Shown: positions 1-12,063 of the stretch, piece by piece | Numbering within the stretch: the first letter of the stretch is position 1 | How the letters are laid out: the number at the start of each line of letters is the position of its first letter | Source: Blasia pusilla | Lineage: Eukaryota; Marchantiophyta; Marchantiopsida; Blasiales | Direction: 5' to 3' | Assembly (NCBI GenBank): GCA_050084515.1 | Contig: CM114271.1 | Location: 49,538,001-49,602,000, forward strand | Length of the DNA: 64,000 nt | Program-made: the position numbers and the translations under genes | The notes under the pieces: model-generated | Seen by the model: the letters and a program-made list of their open reading frames with translations, nothing else | What the model was told of the DNA's origin: nothing | The model's database searches: none

Positions 1-21
1 GATGTGTATGCGTACGACAAT

Positions 22-662
22 TGTCACGACTGTTAGGATGGATCGGTGGGATCTAGCTGAGCGTCTGCATGAGTAGCGGAGGACACGCCTAGGAGGTCAA
101 GGATGACCTGTTGAGGCCCTGAGAAACCTGAGAGAGCAGGTTTCCCCTTCGTTTCGGCTCATTTGGAGCCATATAGAGAAATTTTCAATTTCATGTAAGT
201 TTATATATTAGGAATAGTTGACTTTCCACTTTGGGAAGTGACCCTTGACCCGCTACAGCAGGTCAAGAGCCAAGGATGTGACCAACGAGCATAGGTTACG
301 GTTGAGAGGGCTTGGGAGAGGGAAGGGGATATACCTCAAGGAGAGAGAGCTTGAGAGCTCATTCTCTCTTTGTTGAACCTCTTGGCATAAGGCGGCGGAG
401 CTATGGTCCCTTGCCTTGTGAGTGTAACCCAAGTCTATCATTAGGAGAGTGGGTTTGGTTTGACATGAGAGAGAGTGCACACCTTTGAGAGCTATGGTGT
501 GAGATGGTGTAGAAAGATATTGGATCTTTCTTTAATTGGAGATATTTTGGTACTTCTTGCCTCTGTGTATGGATGCCATGAGTTAGCATGGAATTGTGTG
601 TGTTTGTCTGTGTGTTTGATCACAGCAATGTATGTTGTGTAGTGATGTGTATGCGCACGACA
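22..662 (+). repeat. 5' LTR of element 1
   Basis: This begins TGTCACGACTG and ends GCGCACGACA, matching the 3' copy at 3664-4302 over its full length by eye with many substitutions. It contains a core (22-537) and a 125-bp tail (538-662) that starts GGAGATATTTTGG and ends in a conserved GTATGTTGTGTAG motif. A small hairpin, AACCTG...CAGGTT, lies near 129-149. Confidence 0.85.
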
Positions 663-663
663 C

Positions 664-1480
664 CAGATACATCAATTCCGTAGGAATTATAGGAGTTGTT
701 TTTCATTTAGCATGCATGATTTGGGTATGCTAAAGGGCACAAGGATCCATATTGAGTTGTCTAGCGACACGTTGATCTTCCGACGACCTTACAGGTACAA
801 TGATATGGAGAGGGCTCTGATTCAGAGTAAGAGCCAAGACTTGATTGGAGCAAGATTAGTGGAGATGTCACATGGAGAGTATGCATCTACCATTGTCATA
901 CCCGCCGAGAAGGATGTGCATGGCAACTGGACAGATACGTGGATGTGTGGAGACTACCAACCAATCAATCGGCAAACAAAGTCTGATAGGTATGTTATGT
1001 CCACTCCTGAGGAGATTTTTGATGCTATTGGGCATGCAAAGGTCTTTAGTTCATTGGATCTTTGAGCCAGAGACCATCAACTGCCTAGCAGATTGGAGGA
1101 CATGCAAAAGACGGCACTTTGGGCATTGATCCTCACAGGAAGGATTGCTTGTACCAGTGGCGTTTCTTACCATTTGTGTTAAAAAACGCTCTAGCTGAGT
1201 TTGAGAGGGTCATGGATAGGATCTTGGCGGATCTAGATTTTGCAAGGTGTTAAATTGATGACATTGTAGTCTTTAGCGCCGCGGTTAAGGAACATAAGTG
1301 TGGCGCTTGAGAAGCATGAGCGACATCTAGAAGAGGTGTTTTGACGATTGCAGTTACATGGGTCGAAGCTACATCCAGGCAAGTGTAAGTTCTTCTACTA
1401 CCAGATTTAGTACCTTGATCATATGATATACCGAGATGGCCTTGGTGTGCAGTAGACCAAGGTAAAGGCTATTTCATGAA
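664..1480 (+). pseudogene. Element 1 reverse transcriptase domain, broken
   Basis: The best open stretch is 712-1065 (117 codons). It contains the start of a Ty3/gypsy RT: the IELxSDTxIFRRPYRY region, the HGEYAS segment, a CGDYQPIN motif and FSSLDL. The reading then breaks at a TGA just after LDL and continues with stops and frame changes. The catalytic site near 1250-1280 reads IDDIVVFS, but the codon before it is TAA where Tyr is expected, so the YxDD box is lost. The sequence aligns residue by residue with element 2 RT (31850-32539, minus strand). It is not functional. Confidence 0.85.
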
Positions 1481-1494
1481 TTCCATGCCCTACA

Positions 1495-2880
1495 GATGTG
1501 AGTCGAGTTCGTACATTCATGGGATTGCCAAAATTCTATCAACCATACATCAAGGGTTTCAATTCAATTGCAAAGCCTCTAATCTTGTTGACCAAGGTGG
1601 ATGACAAGTGGCAGTGGGGGGATGAGCAGGAGAGAGCATTTCAACTACTCAAGGACAAGTTGACGTCCGCATCCATATTGAGGATCAATCAGGGGACGTC
1701 TTTTGCAGTTGCACATAAATTGGAGCATTTTGGGGCTTGCAGCGGTGCTCACCCACCATGACGATGATGATAGAGAGGTCGTGGTGGCTTACGCTAATCG
1801 ATTGAACAACATTGCACAGGCAAAGTATAGCTTGTATGCAGGTAAGTGCTTGGCTACAGTATGGGCTGTTGCGCATTTCAGGTGTTATTTATTCGACATA
1901 TGGCCAAGATATTCACGAGGATGGAGTAGTCTTGGAGTATGTGTGTATTGGCAGCGTCGCAAGCACAGCGGGTGCTAGAAAGTAGGATCGAATCTTAGAG
2001 CGAGCCAGACGGTTCCGGTGAGAGGGAACACAAGTGTTGCGAGTTTGGAAGGATGGTAGAGTACGTATAGTGCCTCATCCTTCATAGAGAGCACGGTTGG
2101 TGTGGCATGCCCACAAGGAGTTGGATCATTTTGGAGTGAAGTGGACGTACAGCTTGCTCCAGATACAGTATTGGTGGTGAGGCATGTAGATTGATCGATG
2201 TTCAACACATTGTTGTCCATGGTGTGTGATTAGGTCCGAGCATCGTTTAATGCTTCAACTCCAAAATTTCATCCACTTCTGATCATGGTTTTAGGTTATG
2301 GATGGAGTTTGGATTTTGCATGACCTTTACTTTTTATGGAGCGCCATAGTTGTTATGTGTTGGTGTTGGTCGAACACTTTTCGCAGTGGATAGAGTTGGT
2401 TGCTTTGTCTGACAAAGCAAATGAGAGAGTAGTATATGCATTCCTAGATAGAGTGTTAATTTTTTATGGCACATCAACTGAGGTGTTGACAGACCAAGGT
2501 ACGGAGTTTTGCGGGGAGTTTCAGGCCTTAAGTGATCAGGTGTTGATCAACCATCGCACCACTTGGCGAGATTTTCTTGAGCCGGATGGACTAGAAAAGA
2601 GGGTTGTGTAGACAATGAAGACTCGAAGAGAGGTTTACGCAAGTATGGATTGCAGAGAGGTCACCTAGAAGATTGGGACCTTCAGTTGTCATGGTTGGCG
2701 ATGGGATATAGATTCAACACGAAAGCCTCCCTAGCCTCTTTCTCACGGATTGTTGCTTTATGGCTGAGAGCCATATTTTCCTACTGCCATTTGTGGAGAT
2801 GTTGGTGAGGTGTTGAACCTTGATGGCCTTTATGTATGGATGCAAGTATTTTCTTAGAGGGATGAGTTGTTTCCGAGAGT
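1495..2880 (+). pseudogene. Element 1 RNase H and integrase core, broken
   Basis: 1498-1761 encodes the RT thumb/RNase H connection (RTFMGLPKFYQPYIKGF, then WGDEQERAFQLLKDKL). 1703-1978 continues into RNase H (VVAYANRLNNIAQAKYS) but jumps early into the integrase zinc-binding region around 2040-2200, so the second half of RNase H is deleted. The HHCC region shows HAHKEL and HFGVKWTYSLLQ with stops. 2336-2611 carries the integrase core with VLVLVEHFSQWIE and LTDQGTEF. The third acidic position follows in LEPDGLEKRVV. Comparison with element 2 shows that the break after RNase H is a deletion. The product would be inactive. Confidence 0.85.
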
Positions 2881-3360
2881 GATGCCCATAGCGTCTGAGA
2901 ACTTGGCGATTGCACAACATCGGGATACGTTGAGGTATGTGACTATTCGGGAAAGGTGATTATCAACCTACTATCTGGAGGTTTCACTAGCTTGGGAGAC
3001 TATTTCTACTTGCAGCAGACGACACCCACGACGTGGGATATTACTACGAGGTGCACCATCTTGAGAGTGCATGAGGTTTTTCCGTCTAGTATTTTCTTAT
3101 TAGAGGGACGCGATGGTATGGTTTGGAAGGACCATGTGCGTAACTGTGCGCCATTTCACCTTCCTAACATTGGCAATATAGTTGATCTGAGCTTAGTAGT
3201 AGTTCCTACATGCTTGCGATATATATTGTGTGGTTCCGCCGGTGGTGCAACCACTATACTAGTATGTGATGGATGTTCAAGATGATGGCATATGGCATGT
3301 ATGATACCACCTCTCACTAGGGTTCTTGGGAGATGATGGATGTGCCCTAGATGTACCTAG
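2880..3360 (+). pseudogene. Element 1 integrase C-terminal domain with degenerate PHD finger
   Basis: This region aligns with 29463-29936 of element 2. It keeps the MPIASENLAIAQHRDTLRY segment, the domain with LRVHEVFPS and GMVWKDHVRNC in different frames, and a PHD-finger end. The PHD remnant around 3205-3357 reads ILCG, then LVCDGCSR, a stop, WHMAC, and a second stop before WMCPRC. The zinc-ligand spacing is therefore recognisable although two stops interrupt it. The presence of this unit in two well-diverged copies shows that the PHD finger is an inherited part of the family and not an accident of one insertion. Confidence 0.8.
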
Positions 3361-3536
3361 GTAGTTATAGATTCCGACTTGTGTCTGTGACATGGATGAA
3401 AAGAAGGCGACTAACGATGGGGCCATATGAGCACCTCGATATTTTGCTTAGCGTCTTAGAGATGTATGTCATGGTAGGTAGGGATTGATGGTTGTCCGGA
3501 GTTAGAGGGACCTAATCACCAACTACGGGAGCAATT

Positions 3537-3661
3537 GGAGATATTTTGGTACTTCTCGTCTCGTTGTGCGGATTTCATGAGTTAGCATGGGATCGTGTGT
3601 GTTTTTATGTGCATTCGATGACACTGATGTATGTTGTGTAATGATGTGTATGTGCACAATA
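3537..3661 (+). repeat. Extra copy of the LTR tail (X) just before the 3' LTR
   Basis: This 125-bp segment matches the LTR tails at 538-662 and 4178-4302 and lies immediately upstream of the 3' LTR core. The same X-core-X order appears at the 3' side of element 2 (29247-29384, 28773-29246, 28637-28772). Confidence 0.8.
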
Positions 3662-3663
3662 AT

Positions 3664-4302
3664 TGTCATGTATTTTAGGATAGATCGACGAGATCTAGTA
3701 AAGAGTATTCGCAAGTAGTGAAGGATAGCCTCAAGAGGTCGAGGACGACTTGCTAAGGCCACGTGTAACCTGAGAGAGCAGGTTTTCCCTTTGTTTCAAC
3801 TCATTTGGAGCCATATATAGAGACTCACTATTTTGGGTAAGTTTCCATCTTGAGTATAGTTGACTTTACACTTTTGGAAGTGACCCTTGACCCGCTACAG
3901 TAGGTCAAGAGGCAAGGAGGTGACCTACGAGCATAGGTTACTGTGGAGAAAGCTTGGGAGAGGGAAGGGGGTATATCTCCAAGAGATAGAGCTTGAGATC
4001 TCATTTTCTCTTTGTTGAACTCTTGGCATGAGGCAGCACTCCAATGATCCTCCTTGCCTTGTGTGTATAACCCAAGCCTCTCATTAGGAGAGTGGGTTTG
4101 GTTTAACATGAGAGAGAAAGAGAGAGAGTTGTGCATATTTGTGAGACCTTGTGATGGAGAGATCCACTTGATTTATTGGAGATATTTTGGTAGTTCTCAT
4201 CTCGATGTCTATATGCCATGAGTTAGCATGGGATTATGCGTGTTTGTATGTATTTTTGGTGACAACAATGTATGTTGTGTAGCAATGTGTATGCGTACGA
4301 CA
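3664..4302 (+). repeat. 3' LTR of element 1
   Basis: This begins TGTCATGTATT and ends GCGTACGACA, and pairs with 22-662. It holds the same GGTTT...AACCT-type hairpin near 3768-3787 and the same GA-rich stretch near 4108-4128. Divergence from the 5' LTR is clearly higher than between the two LTR cores of element 2, so this is the older insertion. Confidence 0.85.
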
Positions 4303-4310
4303 GCAATAAG

Positions 4311-6870
4311 TACGAGACAACTAAATTATTGTCAAGTCTTGGACTGAATCAAAGTTCCATTTATGCTTGCCTTGATGGCCACGTGCTCTTTAGAGGAGAG
4401 CATGCAAATCGATCGAGTTGACTAGTATGTGGACAACAAAGGTATAGAAATGCGGGCAAGTCCATCCAGCCTACAAAGGAACTGCGCCATTTTGAAATCA
4501 TTCCTACGTTGAAATGGATATGTAGGAGCCCAACGATTTCAAAGTTGATGACTTAGATAGCCAAGAACAAGAGTACAGATGGCATGCAATGGCATGCAAC
4601 GGCACATTGGAGATTCATCGACCAAAGATGGCCAAAGTTTGCAAGTGAGACAAGGAACGTGCAAGTTGGCCTCTCAATTCATGGGGTGAATCCATTCGGA
4701 CACAAGAACAACGTATATTCTTGTTGGCCTATAACCTTGCTCAATTATAACCTCCCTCTGTGGTTAGCTACAAAGAGGTTTTTTTCTTATTGGTTTTGCT
4801 TATTGTGGGCCCACAATCTGCTCTTTCTAGCAATATAGTCGTTTGGATAGCTCCTGTTGTGGATGAGTTGAAGTGCTTGTGATACAAGGGCGTTTGGATC
4901 TATGATGTATTGCAACGAGTCGGTAGACTAAACCCATTCAGACTACAAGCCCAATTGGTATTGACTTTGGGAGATTATCCAACCCAGGGCATGATTTCAT
5001 GTCAGACCGCAAAGGGGTATTCGACTTGTACTGCATGTGGCCCCAATTTTACTAGTGAGCATTCCGGACCTCTGAAGAGCATAAAATACCTTGGACATCG
5101 GTGTTTCCTCCGACTAGATCACCCTTACATACATAGGGCATCACAAATAGTTCAATTCAACAACGCAAGAGAGCTTCGTAGTTCACCTCCAGGAGTCAGT
5201 AAAGAGGAGATTCTGGATTGGGGACACTAGAAGACCATGTACGACATGGAAAGAGGCACGGGTGAGGATTACCAACATGGAGTTGAAGGCCAAGATATGG
5301 AAGCTCCAAATGCTCAATCGGATCCGGGCTTGAGATATGGTGTGAAATGACATAGCATATTTGATGTGGAGTTGGACTACTGGCGGATAATCTAAGTCAC
5401 CCATCCACTCATAAGCATAGTCTATTCTTCTGAACACCATATGCTTACAAGAATTGAAGCTAGTGGTTTATCATCCATGCATTCTCATGATTCTCATATG
5501 TGGTGCAACAAGAATTGGACCCTAGCAAACACAATCTAGACATAATGCACATTGAGAAAAATGTATGTGAGAACCTATTGAGGTTCCTTTCTGGGGAGAA
5601 AGACATAGCAACAGTGCGATTGGATTTCCAATAGAGGAGAATACGATCTCAATTGTGGTTGAAGGATGATCACTACATACCAAATGTGGTATTGAAATAC
5701 CAGGCACCTTATGTTTGCACAAATACAAAGTGGAAAATGTTTCTTTCTAAGCTTCATTCTTTGAAAGTTCTGACCGACTATGCATGTACCCTCAAAAAGT
5801 ATGTAAGAAACAAGAAACTTGGTAGTATGAAGACACACGATGAGCATGTGCTTATGCAATAGATTCTGCTTGTATGCCTAAGGGGATTTATGTAGAAGCC
5901 AGTTTGCAATGCAATCATGCGATTGTGCAAGGTGTTTGGTCGTATATGTGTGAAATTTTGGGATTCTGAAGGCTTGGACAAGCTTAAAGATGATGTGGCA
6001 TAATTGTTGTGCGATTTGGAGATCCATTTTCCTCCCACTTTCTTTGATGTGATGAATCATCTCATTATCCATGTTGTGGAAGAGCTTGGAGAGTATGGGC
6101 TTTTTTATACTAGGTGGATATTCCCACTGGAGCATTTTATGAAAGTCTTGAAAGACCAGGTTCTAACAAGATACATGCTTGAGGTCAGCATGCAATATGT
6201 TACATTTCTCATGAAAATTTGGATATTTGACAAATTATTTGGCGGGATTTGAACATGTGAAGGCCAGGATATGGCAAGCTGAGGAAGATGAAGGAGTGAT
6301 AAGTGAAGTTCTTTAAGGCAAAGGTTCCCCATTGCAATTCTCAAGACATATTTAATTTGGCAGATGGCTCATGAATATTTGTTGCAAAACACTAGTATAA
6401 TGCAACCATGGTGGTGGTGAGTAAACCTTCCCTCACTCAAGCCTACATGATGTTGCATTTATTTGGGTAATTATCTTGTTTTAATGTCGTTGCTCATCAG
6501 ATCTCGATGAGCTAATCATGGCATGACCTCTATGGAAATATGATATGGAGAAAAGTGCACATATTGAGGACGGTGTTGGGGGCTTTCCATCATTCACATA
6601 ATGGATTCAAGGGGCAATCCGAGAGCATTTTGTACTACACCCAAATAAGTACCGGGATGTCTACCTTACTTCATTGTAGGTCCGACCTTACTAGCAAAGT
6701 GACGGTTTCTTACTAGCAAACTTAGGCAAATGAAGCCTAAGTGGTCTGAACCTTTTGTATTCCCTAGTCAAGTTGAACATGCCTTCTTCCTAGATGTAGA
6801 GGATTCGCCCAGATGGCGTCTAGTGTGCCACAAGCAGACGAGGAATTGTAGGGTATCAAGAAATACATTG
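4311..6870 (+). pseudogene. CACTA TNP2-type transposase pseudogene
   Basis: TNP2 family blocks appear in order, split by stops and frame changes. Near 4350-4560 the Cys-containing entry block reads CLDGHVLFRGEHAN and LRHFEIIPTLK. At 4584-4838 there is MQWHATAHWRFIDQRWPKF, then VQVGLSIHGVNPFG and YNLPLW. At 4910-5230 the block with VLTLGDYPTQGMISCQTAKG, CTACGPNFTS and KYLGHRCFLRLDHPY follows. Near 5497-5862 come LDIMHIEKNVCENLL and MKTHDEHVLMQ. At 6004-6252 the DUF4218-like part reads FPPTFFDVMNHLIIHVVEEL and RWIFPLEHFMKVLK. A last block, AFFLDVEDSPRWRLV, lies at 6770-6830. In a live element this enzyme binds the ends and moves the DNA. This copy is dead. Confidence 0.88.
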
Positions 6871-7199
6871 GAGTTCAGTTTAGATGGCCATGGGGCTTTC
6901 GAAGCTCCTAGTAGAACACTTCAACCTGTCATAGCTGTCAGTAGTCAATACGTACCATTGAGATTGCAGAGGAACTTAATGATGCCATGGGTTCATAAAG
7001 AAATGTTTGTTTGGTGTGTTTTGTCATTGGGCATGGGTTCATGGGACCTGCATGTTGTTTGTTGTGTGTAACGCATCAAATATGGTATTTTTGTCGAATA
7101 CGATGGAAAATGTGAATGAAATGTGTGACCTTGTGGAGGTATGCGCCGCTTATGTGGATAGACGCCTTAAGGAATTTGCGGAAGAACTGAAATAGAGGG

Positions 7200-9890
7200 G
7201 TGTTGAATTGTACAGTTTGACATATTGAGCATTCACGTTTGGTAGTTTATGAATGAATCAGAAGCATTGTGCTTAATTCATTTTCTTTAAAAACTTGTCC
7301 TCATGTGCAGGGCGGAGGCTTGGCAAGTTCGTACTCCATCTCTTGCGAAGAGAGCAAGGTTGCATATAGATAAAGTTCGTGTCTGTGGACTTATGTCCGT
7401 CCAATGGAAGGACTTGTCTGTATGGGCCCCACCTTCCCCTTCTTTTTCATTCCCCTTACTTGCCTTCGTGTTCCATACTCCACCATTTCTTTCTCCCTCC
7501 ACCTCCACTCCCTCCTCTCTCATTGCTCCTCTCATCCTTGCCTTGCCTTCCATTATGGACTAAAATTATGGGTCCCATCTCTAGGAACCCATATCCGTGG
7601 ACATGTCCAAAAAATTTCGTTGTCATGTCGAGAGTCTTTCTTCAAGTAAGGGAAGGCCTTCTAGCTGCGGCAGACGTGGTTGATGCAAGGTGAACTCTCT
7701 AAGAAGTTCTCCTTTTCCAATAAAAAACTATTATGTATACTCTCCATTCTCTCACAAGAGGTATCAAAAATGGAAGTGTCGAGGCGATCACTTCTTCGTA
7801 ACATCGGACCCCAAAATTCTTAACTATAAAATCCCTATAAATTACTTTACGCTTGTACACGAGGAAGATAGCACAACTAGTGTTAAACCCTACTTGAGCA
7901 AGCCTATTGACGTCCATGGATCACTATATAAGGATATACAAAGTACAATCCCATATCCTTCCATATGTGACGATAGGAAAAATCACCGGAGTTGGAGATT
8001 GCATGACCTCGTTCATGAACGCCTCCCCAAAATGATAAACTAAATAGCAAGTGAACCAGTGTCTATCTACAAAGAGTATCTTGATATGGTAAGGATTGAG
8101 GAAAGGAAAGTCGGGCATAACTCGAGCTCCACCCCTATCCATGCTTGACAGACATTCTCTATTCTCCTCAAGAATGGGCTTTGGCGGAATTATTCTCCCA
8201 AGAGGGTTAATCTACTCTCATTGGGAAAATAACAAGCCAAAACATTCACTATTTTAGTATGAATAAACTCCTCTAAGGTGACTAGCCTCTCATCTCCACA
8301 TACACCACACTCTAGAAACCTCTCGAAGAATAGATCATGGTCAAGTTACTCTACCAAGAGGGGATGATCCACTGTCATTGGAAGAACAAGCAATCCCAAA
8401 GCCATGCACTCAAGAGTGACACGAGAGACTCAAGATGTGGAATAGAAGGTGATGAATCCTTGAAGGTCCCTCCTCTTTATATACTCACAAGGGATCCACA
8501 AGAGTACGAAATAGAGCTAATCTTATTTTGTGCCACATGGCTTCCTCTCAAGGCTTAGCCAATTACATTTTGACACAAGTAGATTTCTTCTTATCTCTTC
8601 CAAAATATCTTCTTTTACCCACTTGATATTTTCCAAATTACCCCAACTAACCTAGCCACCAACCAAGATACTCTTGCTTTTCATTAAAGCATCAACCTCA
8701 CTACTTTACTTTTATTAAGTCATATTTTATTTATTATCTCTTTTCCTAAAGTTGGGCTCGCATAAAAGAGGCACCATAAAGATTTAAACATGGGAATTTT
8801 CTTTTCCTAAGCTAATTTATTTAATAGTAATAAAACTCTATCCAACAATTAATGAGAAAGGAGTTTACACACTGGCTGATTTTACTATACGACACCGTTT
8901 TTGTGCAACCATGCAAGAGAGACACTCTCCATTGTGGACCGAACAGCACGAGCTCTCGATTGCTTGGAAAGATATTGCAATCGATGGCAAAATCTGCTAA
9001 CGATATTGGTGCTCATACCGGAGGTGAGGAGTCTCCAACTTGTAATCCAGACTTTGTTGCAGACTTTGGTAAAGACGATCACTCAGGGTTAGATGAGCTT
9101 GCGGCTCCTAAGAGCTTGTACCATCAACTGTTGGGGGGAGAAGAAGTAGGTAATTTCCATGTTTTAATTGGAGTGAATCAATGTCTACAATTGTGTCCAT
9201 ATGTAGGAGCATTTCAAAGGGACCGTCTCTAATTGGTAGTATGCATTGGAATGGCAAAAAAGGACCGTTGAGGGGAAAAGTAATTGGGCAAGGGATGTTG
9301 CATTTGGGTGTGTAAATGATATTCATAGTCATGGAAAACATCAAGTGGGTGTACACTATAGTGGACAAGGACAAGTTGGTATGTCTCAAGATGGTACAGA
9401 TGGACCTTATACATGGAACTCGAAGCCAATTTTATTCCACTGTGGATATTGTCCAACGGGGCGAGGGTGGAATAGTAAGAACCTATCCATTTTCATTCTC
9501 CAATTTCTCTTTTCTTATATTTCATAGGAAGCTGGTGGGAAGGTTTTTTGATGTGTATGTACACTACTTTGACATATATGTCACGTGTAGACCTTGTGTA
9601 GGGTGGATTCTCCAAAAACAACGAGGGAGATCTTCATGCAGTGCGTGCCAAATATTCAAGATCGGTTTGGCACTAGCAATGTCCTTTATGGACTCGATAA
9701 CAGCATTCCAGTCATGTGTGGAAAAAACCAATGGTTCATTGTATTGGCTCAAGGAGTGCAAATGACACATGGTACCGGTAATACCAAGTCACGTTTCGTG
9801 AAGTATCTTCCCTATATGGACAACTTCTTCCTTGTAGATTCAGTCAGATTGTGGAACTTATAAGTGACATCACATCAACGTGGAAGTCTC
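7200..9890 (+). other. Unassigned DNA between the two CACTA protein regions
   Basis: There is no recognisable domain here. 7380-7560 is pyrimidine-rich. 7690-8800 reads like non-coding repeat DNA, possibly a solo LTR of another family, with a TATATA motif near 8481 and AT-rich flanks. Short open frames at 8852-9232, 9316-9765 and 9594-9863 run in + orientation and could be exons of the second CACTA protein, but I see no family motif in them. Confidence 0.4.
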
Positions 9891-9899
9891 CTTGTAGGC

Positions 9900-11897
9900 A
9901 GATAGATTTGCAAAGTGGGATGGATGCTTGACTTAAGTGTATCATGTGTGGAGCAAGATATACGACTCTAGGCTTACGAAAGGCAAGTTTAGGGACATCA
10001 TACACACCAAACTCAGTGATAGAGAGTAGTGTGGTGACAAGGGGATGAAGGTTGGCAAAGTAGGTGTAAACAGGTCTAGTTGGATCACCACAACTTCATA
10101 AGGAAAGAATAGGTGGCAAGCAGATTTCATAGCAGAGGTGTTGCGATGGCTTGACATCTCCATTGTGAATTTTTCAGACCAACACTCTAGTGATTGGAAT
10201 TCAATGTTGAGGGATATTGCGACTAGATGTTAGTATGTTGGAATTGATGGAAATGGATTAGTTGTTCCATGTTTGGAGGAATATGCACAACGATTAGTGC
10301 AGACGGAGAGATTTAGATTAATTTAGACATGAAAGAAGTTGAAGGAGGCAAGAAAGTGGCCCCACCACCTCTTGTAGAACCCAACCAATGGAGGAGATTA
10401 CTAGCCCACTTCATGAGCAAGAGTTTGAGGAAAAAGAGTGAGCAGATATCAAAGGCACGGGCAATGGTGGCCAATCCAAACCCTGTAGGAAGAAAAGGGA
10501 ATGCACCAATTGCAGAGCGTAAATACATCATATAGTTTTGGATTGGGTCGGTGTTTGATAGACTGAACTTGGTTGGTGTAACATGTGTTGTAGAGAAAAG
10601 TGAAGGGGCAAACCCCTACTAAGGCGCAAGCAAGGGTGCAGGTACATGAGGAAGCAAAGAACCAAAGAAATCATGGTACAACTACAATGTCCAAGCAAGT
10701 ATTTTCATCTAGTTGCTATAGAGTTGAAATGACTAGGTGTATTTCCAATACATACCTATTGATATAGACTGAGATCTGAATCTTGTGTTTCAAGCTATAA
10801 GATCATCTGAATGACAGAGATCTCTGCACGATTAAAGTCCATGGAGGAGTTTTTTCGTGAGTTTGTGACTTACAAAATTGATCGCATGGATGTATTCTCC
10901 GCCGCTTGGACGTGGTAGAGGCAAGCATACAAACTGCTTTTTCCAATTAAGAAGAGAATGTCACAAAGTTGATGGAATTTATTTCCACGAGGATATATAG
11001 GGTCCTAGGAAGAGATCTCCAAATCCAAGAGGAAATGAATTCCATTACCCATACACTAAGCCATTGAGTGTATCCTCTCCTCATCCAATCATTGGACAAT
11101 CTTCAAATCCAAATAGTGCGTCCTCTCCAAAGCTAGTCACTATTGTGCCCTCGCCTGCAATTCTTCCACATGTTGCAAAGGATGTTCATACAGTAAGTGG
11201 ACTAGATACTATTTTTGGCATTGCACCAATTGGTCTAAAGAGAAAGGGAGGCACAAAAGAGATTAATGCTACTATCATTGCAGATTAACCAATTTGTTCA
11301 AGTATGTGAATTGAGAGTGATGTTGTGCACTGTACTTTGAAGTTGATGAAGAATCATTATCTATTTCAAAGGGTAGATAATATTTTTGTAATTGTAATTG
11401 TAGAGAACATATATGAAGCCTTAACCATTCCAGGAAAATGGCAAGGTAGGACATCGTAGAGATGCAATTTGGAGGCCACTAAATTTTTAGAGGAGAATGA
11501 GGACAGTCCAGGGATGATGGGGAGTGGTGGAGCAATGGAGCAAGATAATGTGGATCTTTTGCAAAAGCCAATGGTAGTGAGAAAATCAACACTTAGGAAG
11601 AGGACCCGAGAGGCTACCAAGCCAAGGCTCAAATTTGTTGTGTCTCCGTTGCAGTAGTTGATGTCATGTGAGAACCCCTTAGTGGTTGTAGGTTATGGGA
11701 GCTTGCATGATACTTGCTCTACCTTTCACGGACAAGAGATTCTATATGGGCATTGTGTTGTCCATTTGACACAGGTTTGCAAGAAAATTTATGTTTTGCC
11801 ATTTCCAAATGTGGTTGACGATCCACCACAAATTTATGTTGGAGATGCCCTTGATAGTGTAGTTGCTTTGAGTGAGGTCATTCAAATGTACTTGTAA
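9900..11897 (+). pseudogene. CACTA second protein (Transposase_24-like), decayed
   Basis: At 10329-10535 the reading frame gives a block with PNQWRRLLAHFMSK, KKSEQISKARAMVANPN and VGRKGNAP. This fits the Transposase_24 pattern found in CACTA second proteins: a Trp, then a Ser-Glu-x-x-x-x-Arg-Ala stretch, then a Gly-Arg/Ser-Lys box. At 11658-11897 a tail with GHCVVHLTQVCKKIYVLPFP and a later GDALDSVVALSEVIQ resembles the acidic C-terminal domain of these proteins. Stops and frame changes separate the parts. In this transposon group the protein binds sub-terminal repeats, which are present just downstream. The assignment of the first block is good, that of the tail moderate. Confidence 0.6.
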
Positions 11898-11917
11898 ATT
11901 CTAGTCTTAATTTTAAG

Positions 11918-12063
11918 TTATTCACAAGGCGGTTTTTTTAGATATATAGTCATTCATAGGGGAGTTTTGTATTTCAATTTTGACTGTGGCAATTCAAATG
12001 TACTTGTAAATTCATATCTTAATTTTGAGTCATTCAGAGGGGGATTTTGTACCCCTCTGAATG
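11918..12063. repeat. Sub-terminal repeats of the CACTA element
   Basis: Copies of an ATTCANAGGGG-type motif occur near 11922, 11953 and 12031, with an inverted copy near 12052. The last two form a perfect 12-bp inverted repeat, CATTCAGAGGGG and CCCCTCTGAATG, around a short loop. The phrase TTCAAATGTACTTGTAAATTC also occurs twice, near 11879 and 11993. Confidence 0.65.

Larger units (their letters stand above)
22..4302 (+). mobile_element. Ty3/gypsy LTR retrotransposon, decayed and internally deleted (element 1)
   Basis: Two direct repeats of about 640 bp (22-662 and 3664-4302) flank about 3 kb of decayed pol. The internal region starts directly in the leader of the RT domain, so gag, protease and anything between protease and RT are missing. 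The remaining order is RT, truncated RNase H, integrase zinc-binding domain, integrase core, integrase C-terminal domain and a PHD finger. All parts match element 2 (28637-38376), which carries the same order in better condition. Many in-frame stops and frameshifts make it non-autonomous. Its right end abuts CACTA transposase sequence directly, so it either inserted into or was joined to that element. The first 19 bases of the window match the end of its LTR, so one more copy of the LTR tail lies immediately upstream. Confidence 0.9.
4311..12063 (+). mobile_element. CACTA (En/Spm-type) DNA transposon, decayed
   Basis: The two protein regions typical of plant CACTA elements occur in the usual order on the same strand. 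A TNP2-type transposase (4311-6870) is followed by a second protein with a Transposase_24-like motif and a C-terminal domain common to these elements (about 10320-11897). The right end carries clustered short repeats of the ATTCANAGGGG type (11918-12063), as expected for the sub-terminal binding sites of CACTA elements. I could not find the CACTA/TAGTG termini. The left end is cut by element 1 at 4302, and the region 7200-9880 may contain later insertions. Confidence 0.75.

Noticed and set aside
7287-7693. Several overlapping frames near 7.3-7.7 kb
   Set aside because: Pyrimidine-rich DNA keeps frames open on both strands; no domain.
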